A DNA stretch of 64,000 bases from Paragonimus westermani. Lineage: Eukaryota; Platyhelminthes; Trematoda; Plagiorchiida; Troglotrematidae. The stretch lies in contig QNGE01001737.1 of the NCBI GenBank assembly GCA_008508345.1, positions 54,591 through 118,590 on the forward strand, given 5' to 3'. The notes beneath the pieces are model-generated. The model made no database searches, was not told where the DNA came from, and saw nothing but the letters and a program-made list of their open reading frames with translations. Positions 35,039 through 46,300 of the stretch are shown here, in pieces. Numbering within the stretch: position 1 is the stretch's first letter; each line of letters starts with the position of its first letter. The position numbers and the translations under genes are program-made.

Positions 35039-37184
35039 TTCAGAACGGGCTCAGTGGGAAAATCCCAGTAGGGCGAATTTGTGTTCTCTTCTCCACCGTC
35101 TCCTCTGGTTTACAGTTGTACGCCCTATTCTGACGTGGTCGTGCAATGTACTCCGTTGGCTGCAATTAAATTTCCGTTCAGTACTCAACTTTTATCATGT
35201 TCGTTTGTTTGTTTTGTTCTCACCCAATTCTTAAATAGCTGTTAATTTTCCCCGTTTGTTGTACTATTTATCCACTACATGCCCCCTTCGATTTAAAATC
35301 ATCCAGTACGAACCACGCGGGTAAAGATGCATTCTCCCAGCTTCCCACGTTCTGTATCTTTCTGTGGAATATCGTAAACCAGTTCTGAGATTGTCGCCGG
35401 TGTGCGTAGATTGGTTCGTCATTGGATTCTCCGACAAACGGACAAAAATTGCTTTGAGAATCAGTTGGTATTAACCAACAATGTTCTTTGTTGCTTAAAG
35501 GACTCAGTCAATTCATCTTATTAGCAGCCTGTACGGTTGGTTCGATGTGCCCACTCCTGTTTTACCAAGGTAGTTTCCAACATCCCTGGACACCGATTCA
35601 CCTATCAAATTACCTAAAGTTTACAGCTCTAATTACAAGTGACTCCTAGTCTAAATACATAAATAAATGGGACGGGTGGGTAACAGAGTCCAAATGTGAA
35701 ATTCCTGAGCTCCTGGTGTGGCTTCTTGGCTCAGCTGGCTAAGCGCTTGACGCGTTGAGACATGCTGTGTCTGTCGCTGGTTCGAATCCAGCCGCAGTCC
35801 TGACTTTTCACAGTTGGGTGTCGTCTAAAATCACATATCTGCCACAATAGTTATTAGTAACACAACAGAGTTCACTACATGGTAGAGATCTCCGTGAACC
35901 ATTCACCGTATTTAAAAGCCAGGATATCTACACACCGACAGTCGAAAAGGAAGATCAAGCGATTCTGAACGAGATCAAAGTAGACACATTATCACTAGGC
36001 CAACAATCTACGCACCTATTTGCAATTCTTAACATAAGAACACCAGTGACAAAACGAAACACTTACTACCGTGATACATAGGCTTTTCTTCCAATCGATA
36101 AGCACCTGTGTGTACCTCAGTTGGGCTTAAAGAGTGTTGCAGTCGCAGCAATTCAACGTCGTGCTCGGAAATGGACAGCTCAGATTCAATCGAAGAATGA
36201 CTATTACTTTCCTCCTCCTCTTCCTCTTCTTCTACATCTTCCTCCGTTGTTTTATCGTCAGCTTGTGTCTCCTCCTCATCCCTATTCACAGTGGACTCGA
36301 TCTGTTGGGAATTGAATACATTGGTGAATGTCGAGTTTGAATATCCAGTAGACATGGTCACATCCGAGTATGTTTCACCTGGGCGGTAGGCCGTAAACGA
36401 TGCAAAAGGATAATGGTCAGTCTCAAGTGACCTGGATGAGTAATCAAAAGAAGATGAACTGGTCGCCGAGGTGAAACTTTTCAGATCACATATGTAGAAT
36501 GGGTTAGGCTGAAGCGTGTGGGATTTAGTTTTCAAATGGTCTGCATATGGCCAGTGATAATTTGGGCTCTCAGTTGGGTTGGCCTTATGTTCGTTCGATA
36601 ATTCGACCACCGATACTTGTGTTGTGATCGTGTCAGGCTTAGAGTTGATCACTTTCTGTTTGTGGGTCGGTGCCGTATCAGTCTGATAAGTATGGACAGT
36701 GGGAAACTGGCTGACCCAACAATTGTCCACTCCCCCCTCCGCCGCTTCCTCCTCTTCGTCCGTGCTGTCTGTATCACTGTTGCTATATGACGTATCTTTG
36801 CCTGACTTGTTCAAATTAACCACATCACAAAACGCATCAGCCTTCCCCACGTTCGTGGTAGTTTGTACACAAACGGAACAAGGTTTATCGGCAAGTATCA
36901 TTCGGTTTCCCAAAGTCGTGACAACTGGGTTGGACGCGATCTCCACTGGTGAAGTTATGTTGGTGGCCAGTGAAATTGAATCTTCATACTGGACCATAGT
37001 TTCTATAGGATGTGCTCTGTTTTTCGTGTGATTTTGTGTGATCTCACCCAGATGGTCGAATATGGTAGCGGATATGGAGTCAGATGGGAACGATCGAGAA
37101 GAAGGTGCATTGTGTTGGTCACATTGGTTCAGATTGGATCGAGGGAGGTCGTTCAGAATGGGAGATAACATTTCGTCTGCCAAC
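24580..37184 (-). CDS. GATA-type zinc-finger transcription factor
   Basis: Nuclear DNA-binding regulator recognised by a canonical GATA C-finger. Exons, 5' to 3' on the minus strand: 37184-36067, 32339-32049, 31641-30914, 27954-27832, 25211-25059, 24900-24580. All donors and acceptors are GT-AG and every phase joins (1, 1, 0, 0, 0). Exon 27954-27832 encodes [19 protein letters not shown] and [12 protein letters not shown] (C-x2-C-x17-C-x2-C). The next exon encodes the basic tail [18 protein letters not shown]. Exon 32339-32049 holds a diverged N-finger. The first exon is Ser/Thr-rich with a run of glutamates; the last is Ser/Thr-rich. The start lies upstream of 37184, and the 3' end may continue past the strong donor acg|gtaagt at 24579. 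Introns hold SINEs and retroelement fragments. Confidence 0.85.
26140..26450 (-). repeat. tRNA-derived SINE (best copy)
   Basis: Minus-strand element with an RNA polymerase III internal promoter. In sense orientation the A-box reads tggcgcagtggttaac (about 26315-26335) and the B-box ggagttcaaatcc (about 26288-26300), with tRNA-like spacing and closing bases. A family-specific body ends ...ggtcaacttgaaaat. Other copies are at 23430, 37398, 37603, 40290, 55160 and 56825. The source tRNA cannot be named from this copy. Confidence 0.85.
27832..27954 (-). CDS. GATA C-finger exon
   Basis: 41-codon exon, phase 0 at both ends, acceptor ttagtcag|tct and donor cataag|gtaagt. It carries the DNA-binding GATA finger with all four cysteines and the LWRR and [10 protein letters not shown] signatures. 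It splices to VNRP... at 25211, the usual finger/basic-tail junction of animal GATA genes. Confidence 0.96.
27955..28779. other. GATA intron, nothing recognised
   Basis: Intron sequence between the C-finger exon and the Gypsy integrase fragment, with no supported feature. Confidence 0.4.
28780..29640 (+). mobile_element. Gypsy integrase fragment
   Basis: Decayed plus-strand remnant inside a GATA intron. Readable pieces in shifting frames: [15 protein letters not shown] (about 29050-29095), [20 protein letters not shown] and GYNLRLPGG (about 29180-29275), then [14 protein letters not shown] (about 29437-29480). This order matches the end of the catalytic core and the C-terminal part of Gypsy integrases. 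No LTRs were found. Confidence 0.7.
29641..30913. other. GATA intron, nothing recognised
   Basis: AT-rich intron sequence with no supported exon, repeat or motif. Confidence 0.4.
30914..31641 (-). CDS. GATA gene spacer exon
   Basis: 728-nt exon between the two fingers, acceptor ctcttcag|ac and donor aattta|gtgagt. It is rich in Ser, Thr, Pro, Tyr and Gln with no known domain, plausibly a disordered activation region. Phase fits the preceding (one carried base) and following (none) exons. Confidence 0.72.
32049..32339 (-). CDS. GATA gene exon with diverged N-finger
   Basis: Exon of 291 nt. [12 protein letters not shown]...LLLCFAC keeps C-x2-C-x17-C-x2-C spacing and a central tryptophan, but the LWRR and NACG signatures are lost (YNWVQDD, CFACNVK). 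An additional C-x2-C pair (CHKC) sits near the 3' end of the exon. The acceptor could be catag|at (32339) or acag|aa (32333); both keep the frame. Confidence 0.75.
33882..34052 (+). CDS. small ORF with N-myristoylation-like start
   Basis: 56-codon plus-strand frame starting ATG right after an acceptor-like ttaccttatcag, within a CpG-rich stretch opposite a GATA intron. It begins [11 protein letters not shown], where Gly2 and Ser6 fit the N-myristoylation pattern, followed by a Gly/Ser/Thr-rich sequence to TGA. It could be a first exon or chance. No family is recognised. Confidence 0.25.
   Translation: MGKHTSHHHHHDCQRKHSIGQAKVGDQATGGASQTGLLGVTGPNQTALHSSPSASI
34081..34103. repeat. (CA)n-type microsatellite
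   Basis: Imperfect CA/CG dinucleotide tract just downstream of the CpG-rich stretch at 33.6-34.05 kb. Confidence 0.8.
34625..34752 (+). repeat. 128-bp hairpin-ended insertion with 15-bp target duplication
   Basis: The 15-mer agcaaaacaggctgt occurs at 34610-34624 and again at 34753-34767, bracketing 128 bp exactly. The insert starts aagatatccgcacc and ends in a 20-bp imperfect hairpin (aaacagattgagaataacac pairing with gtgttattcccaatctgttt, one mismatch). Related sequence occurs at 43105 and 55954. The long duplication suggests target-primed insertion, as for a SINE, but no A or B box was found. Confidence 0.8.
35011..35038. repeat. (AC)n microsatellite
   Basis: AC dinucleotide tract of about 14 units in a GATA intron. 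Confidence 0.95.
35725..35860 (+). repeat. tRNA-like sequence, probable second SINE type or tRNA pseudogene
   Basis: An A-box-like tggctcagctggctaagcg and a perfect T-loop with stem (ctggttcgaatccag) have tRNA-like order. The acceptor ends (ggcttct and gcagtcc) do not pair and the interval between boxes is too long for a normal anticodon arm. It differs from the SINE at 26140. Confidence 0.55.
36067..37184 (-). CDS. GATA gene N-terminal acidic exon
   Basis: 1118-nt exon, acceptor ttttccag|gttggcag and donor cacggta|gtaagt, in phase with the N-finger exon. It encodes a Ser/Thr/Asn-rich protein with a Glu/Asp-rich block near 36190-36260 ([13 protein letters not shown]). Assignment to the GATA gene rests on strand, order and phase, not on a domain. 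A 48-nt in-phase microexon at 32586-32633 may lie between this exon and the N-finger exon. Confidence 0.65.
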
Positions 37185-37397
37185 CTGGAAAAATGGTGTA
37201 AAAATGAGAAAAGTCTAAAGCCCGAACGATGAAAATGTGTTCTACTTCATCTGTTGGAATCACATGAATTTTTTCCGTTGTAACATTTCACCTCGCTGTT
37301 GTCAGTGTGATCACTTCCACATTCAAATTACCAGTTGCTAGTGACTACCGTTATAAGATGTAGGGGTGAAGTCAACGCAATCAATGATTTCTGTTTA

Positions 37398-37578
37398 CAA
37401 GTTGACCATCACTCACATTTGATCGCAGTGTTCGCATTCAGATAGACTTTCCAGCCAGCCTCTTTCGAAAAGAAGCACTAGACTCGAGTTTCGCTCTCAT
37501 TAGAGCTCATCAGTAGTACATATCCTTGCCACGGCCGGGATTTGAACTCCGGACATTCCAATCATGAGGCAACCGTGT
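37398..37578 (-). repeat. SINE copy, left arm of inverted pair
   Basis: Near-identical to the SINE at 26140 and cut by an assembly gap at 37579-37602. It is inverted relative to 37603-37740, forming a head-to-head palindrome. Confidence 0.85.
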
Positions 37579-37602
37579 NNNNNNNNNNNNNNNNNNNNNN
37601 NN
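37579..37602. other. assembly gap (24 N)
   Basis: Run of N at the centre of an inverted SINE pair. Gap size is unlikely to be meaningful. Confidence 1.
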
Positions 37603-37740
37603 CGTGGCAAGGATATGCACTACTGACGAGCTCTAATGAGAGCGAAACTCGAGTCTAGTGCTTCTTTTCGAAAGAGGCTGGCTGGAAAGTCTATCTGAAT
37701 GCGAACACTGCGATCAAATGTGAGTGATGGTCAACTTGAA
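37603..37740 (+). repeat. SINE copy, right arm of inverted pair
   Basis: Sense-strand copy starting at cgtggcaagg. It differs from the left arm at only about two positions over some 135 bp. It ends ggtcaacttgaaaat. Confidence 0.85.
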
Positions 37741-38615
37741 AATAATCCAAATCCCCGACTACTCATCAGTAATTTCTGTTTAATTGCCAAACAGTAATTG
37801 TATGTCATATGATCAGCAGTAGAATGGGAAACATTCTTGCCCGAGAAACGCTTGTGAGGTACATGCTTTGCACTGTGCATATCATACGAAGTAACAAACT
37901 TCACAGAACCATTTACGAATCGATATGTGAAGACGATATGGACACTGTCCGGCAGTTGTTTAGAATCAACGTTAGCCTACTTGCACACTGACAGCAGAGT
38001 GGGTCACAAATCGCTTCTATATTGTCACGCATAATCTCTATAGGCCAGGTCATCATTTGTCAGACAAATAGTACGGTGTGTGGTAATCGCATTGGAAGTG
38101 ACCTCTTCCAAGGGCGAATAAAACGTGCATAACGTTCACCGTGGCTTCACGTTTCCCACTACTGATGGTAATGTGAAAATTATTCAAAACAGCGAAACAG
38201 GTAAGTCGTGTCGTTACATTGCCGAAATGTTTGGCTTCACTCACTTTCCAGTGAGCTGGGTTAGACGGTAAGATGAACAGATTAAACTCTAGTAATAAAA
38301 AATGCAAAATACCAACAAAAATTATCTGTCTACAACAAATCTTCTTTCAGGATGGGCTGTAGTATTATGGGGTGCCAAGTATAGTCCTAATGTGACCCCT
38401 ACATTACTTATGTACTTTGGTTCACTTTAACACTTTTAACAAAATGGGATTGTTTTATTCACTGTGTTGTACTCATATCAGTCAGGGTCCATGAAAATAA
38501 AATACGCCTACCCACCCACATTCATAAACTCGCACACAGGATAAGCAGGCTCGAGCCTCAAGGTGTTTCACACTGGAAGACAGTACCATATTACGATATA
38601 TATATATATATATAT
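37741..38615. other. non-coding, nothing recognised
   Basis: Short open frames on both strands have no motif. A gtaagt near 38201 has no matching upstream acceptor in an open frame. Confidence 0.4.
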
Positions 38616-38665
38616 GTATGAATGCCTTTCAATATATATATATATATATTGAAAGGCATTCATAC
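38616..38665. repeat. 50-bp perfect palindrome, AT-rich centre
   Basis: gtatgaatgcctttcaata and its complement flank an (AT)n centre. All 25 bp of each arm pair. It abuts a further (TA)n tract at about 38597-38615. Confidence 0.95.
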
Positions 38666-40289
38666 TTCTCGTTATTCACTTACAATCTGACAGGTACTGC
38701 GAGGCGGTTGGGTGTATGTTATGTGTTGATGGCAAACGCTCAACACTGTCCATCATAAAATCGCACCCTCAGTAAGTGGCAGTCAGTGATAGCGTTGCTC
38801 ACTATTTTTAGTGGACCACTTCTATCACGGTAGTTTCACTATAACGATACAAAATTTAACATACTTTCTTGGTACCTAGTACGTATAACTTAAAGTAAAA
38901 AACGGCTTACCTCCACAAGTGGTCATCCGATTATCAGTACCGCTGGGATAATCTCCCCCAAAGTGACTGTGGGTAATGAATGAAGCTTATAGAACAGTTC
39001 ACTTTAGTAGAGACAATGTGAAACCCACGTTGTATTTGAAAGTGACATAGAACCTTTTCTATGACAATGTGCTAATCTTAGAGTGAAAGTGTCTAGTGGA
39101 ACGTCCAAAAATAATCCATTATGTTAAAGATATGTGTAGTTCATAATCAAGCAGGTATGGACTTGATGTGGTTGAGCAGGCTCGATCATCGTTTCAGTGA
39201 CAACTTTGACCTCGTCTCATATCAAATGATGAACAAAAGCGGTGAGCCACTGTTACATTTCGGGCTCCAAGTCAAACTGTACCAGATAACCCAATCGATG
39301 ATTCACATATTATCCACAGTGGAAGGATTGGTATAATGCTATCTGGATGTTAATGTAGTGAAACGTAAAAAGCGATGTGGCTTTTTATTCCTGGTTAGAC
39401 ACATGAAAGTTACACTGTTGAGGAGACAGTTGCCGTCACTTAACTTAGCTCCTATTGAGTAGCTTAAGTTGTTAGAGGCTAACATTGGTCTACTGAGCGC
39501 TTGGATGTAAGAACCATTTCAATCACAGTGCGCGTCTTAAAAGCGAAGTTCATAACATGCTGTGGTTGACGGTGGTACTGACTCAAGCTATACACCACAA
39601 CTGCCAGTCATTTCTCTGTGGCAACAAATCTTCACCCTTCCTCGTTTACCTTATCAAAATTGAATGAGATCCATCACCTCGCTATGAATGACGATAGTTT
39701 CAAATAAGTTAACAATCCAGTCCTAAGTAAACCTCCAAAATATAATGGCACATAAGATTACCACTAGACACATGTGCCTACAGCTAACTCAGTCGGCTCA
39801 CCGTAAACGTGACAACAGTTGACAGACCTTGTATACCGGATGTGTTGCGCTAAGGGCTGTTGTTCAATTACAGTCCGATATGTTGCACTGAGGCTCAAAA
39901 CTGAATGATTCGTGCGTCAAACTACACGTATGCGGTTAATGCTTTCTGATACAATTCATTGCTTGTAAGAAAAAAAATTGAGCAACGTGAGCACTGTGTT
40001 CCAGTAAGGGTACACAAGTTTTGGTGAGTAGTGCATCTACCAGATTACTGATCTGATGGGTACAGCTGAAATCGGGAACGTTCGAAACAAAAGCATCTGT
40101 TTAGTAGTGCCATACTAGCTTCAGTTTGTCGGCTTACACAAGGCTATGATCTTGAAAATATAAACATTCATGTTTCGTCACATACGGTCACTGACCCACA
40201 CTCCAGGTACCCCTCATTTTTAGCTGGACGAACAAAACGTTATTACAGTCATCGATATGTGATAGGACAGTTGGCTAACCTCAAGTTAA

Positions 40290-40525
40290 ATACCATTCAC
40301 ATTTGATCGCAAATTTCGTATTCAAATAAACTATCCGGCAGACTGCCTTCGAAAAGCGATACTATGTTCCAGTTCCGCTCGGGTCAGGACTCGTTAGTAG
40401 TGCATATCTTTGTCGCAATCCAGATTTGAATTCCGGCCACGCCTTCATGAGGTGAACGTGTTGGACACAACACCACTTACTCCACTTTAGAAACGATCAT
40501 ATTCAAATCGGGAACACAATCAATT
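40290..40525 (-). repeat. tRNA-derived SINE, diverged copy
   Basis: Same block order as the SINE at 26140 (cattcacatttgatcgca, cgttagtagtgcatatct, gatttgaattccgg). About a quarter of positions differ by eye. Confidence 0.75.
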
Positions 40526-40536
40526 GTGAGTTTAGA

Positions 40537-40728
40537 TTACTTGATCGTCTCGATGGGACAGGTTGTAGTTTTCCCTTCTGCTTCAATCCGATTCATCTTG
40601 TCAAGAACTAAGGTCAAATGTAACGTTTTTCTTAAGGTTTCGGGTTGTTGAGTGTACATGAGTGCGAAATCTCTGACAATTTGTGAGTGGTATTCACGTA
40701 GTACCCGGCAAAATAGTCTGCTACTCAT
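40537..40728 (-). CDS. small unrecognised ORF
   Basis: 63 codons starting ATG (MSSRLFCRVLREYHSQIV) and ending TAA. The composition is protein-like (basic, helical), but no splice signals, homolog or second exon could be identified. Confidence 0.2.
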   Translation of the reverse strand: MSSRLFCRVLREYHSQIVRDFALMYTQQPETLRKTLHLTLVLDKMNRIEAEGKTTTCPIETIK

Positions 40729-41200
40729 CTTCGCCCGTTTAGTTTAGTTGTTTCCTAGACGGTATTTGAAAATGGGACGCTTAATTGGGGATTCATTCCA
40801 CTGTCTAGGTGAGCAAAAGTTTGGACTATTGAGTAACGCCAAAATTCGTGTCAATCTAAACTGCGCGCGTGATTTCTACTAGAGAAAATGGATATGCTGT
40901 TATATTCGACGATCGCCCATGTGGTAACAAAAGTATTCGTAGTTCGAATCCTTTGTCTGCTGTCTTTGTTGAACACCACCAAACAGTAAAAACTGGTATC
41001 ATTGTTTAAGATATAGAGTGTTACAGACAGGCCGCTGGAACAACCCCCCGTATAGTTGATTTAGTGACTGATTCAACGGTTGCCACGTCGCTGAACCAAA
41101 GACATTCTTTTTTACGATATCACGATTTTTCGTTAGATAGTAGTCATCCAAAACGCCAACATATCAATAAAAGACGACCTAGACCCAAATGTCAATTCTG

Positions 41201-43104
41201 GTAAGACTGAGTGGTAATACAGATCTTTTCTCGCATGATCTCAAAAAGACATGAGAACTGTATTCATTACATGGCTATCAGGCATCCGGATCATCTTTCA
41301 AAAACGATTGTGACCAAAAGTTTTGATGGGATGGAGATCACTGATGTAAAAGTAGATCCCCGCATTCCATATAATCACATGGACTGGAGCGAAAATTCCG
41401 GTCCAAACTAGTTTGAGCTTGGAAAAAGTGGAACTCCAGTCAAATAGCTTCTCTTAAGTGAGCCAACAGAAGTGTTTGTCAGAAGGGAGAATGTTGTGAT
41501 TTTCAAAATGTACAATCCAAAACCCCGGTTAGTAATCCAGAAACGAGAAGTCTCAAATTTTCTGGTATAATCGATTCTACTACCAGAACAGCTTTGTAAC
41601 AGTTCCCGGTAAACGTTGCATCTAACCCGGGCTGTGGCCAGACACCCGAGCTAGGATATCATTCCTGTTGCTAGTTTGCTTGGTGTATGTAACACAGATG
41701 TCTGTGTTGATTAAAGCTGTCGCCTCTCATGAGAAGACGAAGCTAGTCAACTTCGCTTAACCGGTATACTCACTTAAAAACTAACGTGATCTATACCCGC
41801 TTACATGTTAGGGGGCCGTGATTCAATATGACTTTTCGCGTCTGACTGTCTGTGCAAATACCTCTAAGTACGTGAACTGGTCCGGAACAAATTACAATAT
41901 CTCCCGAGACTTAAGAACCAAAGACTATCGGTTAAGATCCAGTGAAAAAGCTCAGATGATAACAATGAGATATCAAGTGGTGGTTTTTTGCTCTCAAACA
42001 AAAGAAAATTTTGTAGAATGCAATGGATTTCACTTGGGACTTGTTGATAACCAAAATGCTGGACGCCGGCAGAGAAAAGCTTGCGTGTGATAATTTATCG
42101 TTTGTCGTAACACATCCTCTGGTGGACTCATCTTTGAACCATAAGTGGCACCTGGCTGTTTCTCTAAGTATCAGTGTGAAAATTTGCTGGTCTTCAATAA
42201 CCCGTAACTGAAGATAGAATTTTCGCCAATCTCTTTAATGAAGAAGACGAGTTTAGAAGAGTTGATCACCACGGAGCTTGAACATGTCAAACGGCTTTAG
42301 TTACAACAGATTAACAGGGATATTTGATTTTCTAATGTTATTTCGAAGTCCTGTGGAAACCCCAAATATTGTGGAAAAAACTTGCGTGCTATCGTAGTCG
42401 AACAGGAGACTTATCAGACACATCCTGACGCTTGTTCGGTCATTGTACAGATAAGCAGTTTGCACAGATGATTCGCCTACAACGTTTGCCTTTTGTACCT
42501 ACATATCCACACACAGATATACAACATAATTCGTAGCTGAGTCAGCGACCAGAAGAATTAAGCTGTAAACTCTGAGAAAATACATGACCTCACATGGGGG
42601 TCAACTCGTTTGCAGTTTGGTGTTACCATCAGAAACGATTGTGACAACTATAATATCGGACTAAAGGTTATAACACAATAAATCACTAGGTGCCCACGCC
42701 TTTCTAAAATAACCCAGCATTCAGAGCCTGTGGGACATTTGCTTCAGTGTATGGGGGAATATGTGGACCAGTAAACAGCCAACGTAAACGTAATCAGCAA
42801 TTGTCAACCATGTTCCGTAGGGTTGCATCCTGGGCTTTCTGTCGTTCGTTCCTCTGGTCACTGACTTGTCAGACATTGTCAAGTAATCGTTGCTGCAGTC
42901 TGCCGATGACATGAAAAGTTGGTGCCGCACTTGCTCTTCAGGATGTGGAAGCATGTTGAAACGATTTTAACGCGCTGATTGTTCCACAGGCAATCGTTTA
43001 CTATGCAACGCTGCTCAGTAACACGTCATGCAAATCACCCATAAAAAGGTGCTTGCTACCATCCAATCGGCCAAAAGCTGGAGGCCTCTGCGTGCGAAGA
43101 ATAT
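41201..43104. other. non-coding or intronic, nothing recognised
   Basis: About 1.9 kb with scattered short open frames on both strands and no supported exon or repeat. Confidence 0.35.
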
Positions 43105-43339
43105 CTGAGAACTAAGTACGAATGAAGTCAAACAGTTTGGGCGTCGTGCTTAACATGTTACTGATGAATGGAATGAGAATAACACAAAGTTAGGAGCAAG
43201 CTGTAACACTGTGCGTTTCAACCACCTAGGGTGGCCTTCCATGTTAATGCGATCTCGATTTCCACACTCCGGAGGAAGACCACCCAAAGTGGTTAAAACG
43301 TAGAGTAATATAACTTGATCCTAACGTTGTCTTATTCTC
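43105..43339. repeat. hairpin-ended repeat with nested fold-back
   Basis: 43105-43180 matches the body of the 128-bp insertion at 34625 (acgaatgaagt, cagtttgggcgtcgtg, taacatgtta). From there two nested inverted repeats follow: outer arms 43175-43200 with 43314-43339 (about 22 of 26 pairs) and inner arms 43214-43240 with 43274-43300. The middle could fold into one long hairpin. Confidence 0.7.
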
Positions 43340-43354
43340 AATTTATTCACCCAG

Positions 43355-46300
43355 ATCTGAGAACACTGATGACAGGAAACCTTTGTCTGCCCATAACCTC
43401 TACAGCTATGACAGAGAGGGTAAAAATGATTATGAATCTTTTAACAAGAACCTTACGGCTTTACCCTGAAACGTTGACCAGAATGTACAAGCCCATTTTA
43501 TACTTATCTATAGAAACAACTACGAGAGTTTGGGGGATCAGATCGTACTCCTACTTAATGAGACTGGAAGCGCTAAGTCAGCTCTTACTGAACTATAAGT
43601 ATATGAGGGGGAACTCATACTCGACTCAAAAAGTATGCACTCATCAGGTCACCTACGAGAAAATATGCTCCCAGTGAGATGGGAAGTATGAGATAGGAAC
43701 TTAAACAAAGCCACATTTTTTAGCCTAGCGTATTCTCACAAATCATCAGACGTATGTGTGCATGATTGCCTGTTGTTACTGTCCCTCTGAATGTGTGCTG
43801 CTTTTGTGGTTTTCTGTCTGTATATTTGCCTGTTGTATCAGCACGCTATTTCAATAGGCTGGCATATAATACATTGGTGTTACTCACCCCGTAGATGTTT
43901 CTTTCCGTATCACTGATTTCTTTATCGTTTTAAATCATCCAGCAAATTTTATTACCCGTTTAGTACAGAGGCCATGGATTATGGACGCTTGATCTGCTTC
44001 TGGGTGAACTTATGAGTTAGATTGATATGCTCAAAAGAAGTACAAGGTTGTACACGATAATGAGCATACATAAGCGAATAGTAAAGTTAAACTATTGTTC
44101 AAACAATGTGACTATTTTCATTTCCAATGAGAACTCGTACTTTCTCGTTTGAGTAATATATATTCCGGATACAGTAATTTTCTTCGCCTAGGTGACTTAC
44201 CGAAAAAGCATGGGTCCTTTATGCTCATCGTTCAACTGTCTAGAATAAACAACTGGAAGTTACTTTTTAACTAGATCGCCCTGTTTCATCATACTTGTGA
44301 TCTGCTTTCAGGAATGTTGTCACCTACATCAGGTTCTTACAGTTCCAGTGGTAAGTAACCTCTTCAACTGAATAGTATGTATAGGGTTGCAGTTGTTTTC
44401 TTTTGTCCACCGTGTAACGTTGGTAACCGAACTACTAGTTGTTACTGCTAGGTCAACCTATCCGACAGTTAGCTAAATGAAGCAACCATTGTGAAAATAT
44501 TTTTAACAATCAGCTATTTATATCCGAACAGTTGATTAGTTATATATGTATATAACACAAAAAGCTACAACTAGTGGCAAATGTGCTGTGCGTACCCATT
44601 AATAATCCTGCATTTTGAAGGGCTGATTCAGTTAACTACGATCACACTGATAATCGAAATATGACTGTACAGTAGTTTCACATCATCCCATTCTAAAAAA
44701 TGAAACTATCTCAATGCAGTCTTTTCTGATGTGTACCGTTAACACTTGACCGTTTTTTAGAGTATTGAGTTTAATAAACAGGTATAATTGCCCCCGGAAT
44801 TACCGCGTTTGTGGGTGAATTATGTGCATTTTGTGGCCTGCAGTGTGTGTTGTTGCGTCTCAAATGGTATGTATACATGTGTTATATTATACGTATTATT
44901 GTGTTATATATGCACATATATCATACGGTCATTATGGTCATCGCATCCAGTGAGTTGGAGAGACGCGTTTGGCCCACGCTCACTGCTGCTAGCAACAGAA
45001 CGGTTTAAGCATGTTTTTTCCGAGGTGACCAACTTCAGACATTTAAAATTCGTCTTGAAAATAAAACGATTAAAATGTATGCACCACCTAAACCAGAAAA
45101 TTATGGTAAAATAACCTGTATGGTCATGGATGATGATGTAACGTGTGATTATATTGTGCTATCGTTTTTGAACTCATCTAAGAGACTACAGCGATAAGGT
45201 TAACCGTGGTCTACAGCTGTGACGCTGCAACTTATGAATGAGCCATTAAACAAGGGTTATCTTGTGCCTATTGACGAAGTGTTTACAAATCGTTTTTTAA
45301 TCAGCAAACTTACCAGAGGACACAATGGATAAGTTTTCACTTTACCGGTACAGAATACCAAAGAAATCCTAAACTGCAGCTCTGTTTATTCGCGTCAACA
45401 TCTCACAGTGTGCTGGTTTATTGATCATGTAATATCTGGTCAGACGAAGGTCTGCAGTTCACCGATTTACACCATAGCGGGGCCCACAGGTGCAGTAAGT
45501 ACAGAAGGGGAAAAGTTCTACAGTCTGATACATACATGTCTGATTTACACCACAATAAATTTTGGTCCGAACCCAGTTGTGTCTCCAGTTCTCCCATGGG
45601 CTGCACAATATAGCGAGTAGCAAGGACAACATGTTTAGAATGTAGATGTTCGTCGAGGAAGTGGCCGATGGCAACATATGGAAATTCGTCAGACCCTACG
45701 TGTTCGAATGCATGAATCGTTCACAGACAGCCAGTCAACAGAGACTTAAGCTTCCATAGTAAATATATTCTGTGGACGAAGTTTTCATTCGACAGTTTTT
45801 TTATTCATTACCAAGGCATTAGTTGTGCGATCCAGAAAGATGGTGAAGCTACCAACAGCTATTGTTAAAAGAAGCCTGGTGTTAACTGATGCACATGAAG
45901 AAGATTTACTGAACTACCTATGTACACTTGAAACCAAGGTACGGTTAGCACTTAACAACTATTGCAAACACATGGTTCAGCGGTATGTCCCACTTCATAT
46001 TTTGTTTCGATTCACATTTTGAGATTATTCAAACAGAACATTTTATAATATTACTCAATGAAGGTTTGAAAAGGCAATCAAAATTTCGTTTATTGGTAAC
46101 TCAGTAGTGTAGTACTAATGCACTAGTACTATGTTGCTAAAAACAGGAAATTAGCTTAGTAGTGAGTTAGCATAATTTTACGACTACCAGTGTATGGCAG
46201 ATGGGGAGTACATAGTTATGAGTTTCGCACCTTACAATGTTCCTCATATTTGCTGTGAGTAAAAGAGCTCAAAATTGCCAACATGAACTGGAAGGATACC

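Noticed and set aside
35740..35810. Functional tRNA gene
   Set aside because: The T-arm is good, but the acceptor stem does not pair and the inter-box distance is too long for a normal anticodon arm.
38161..38206. Plus-strand exon ending in gcgaaacag|gtaagt
   Set aside because: The open frame into the donor has no upstream acceptor before an in-frame stop.
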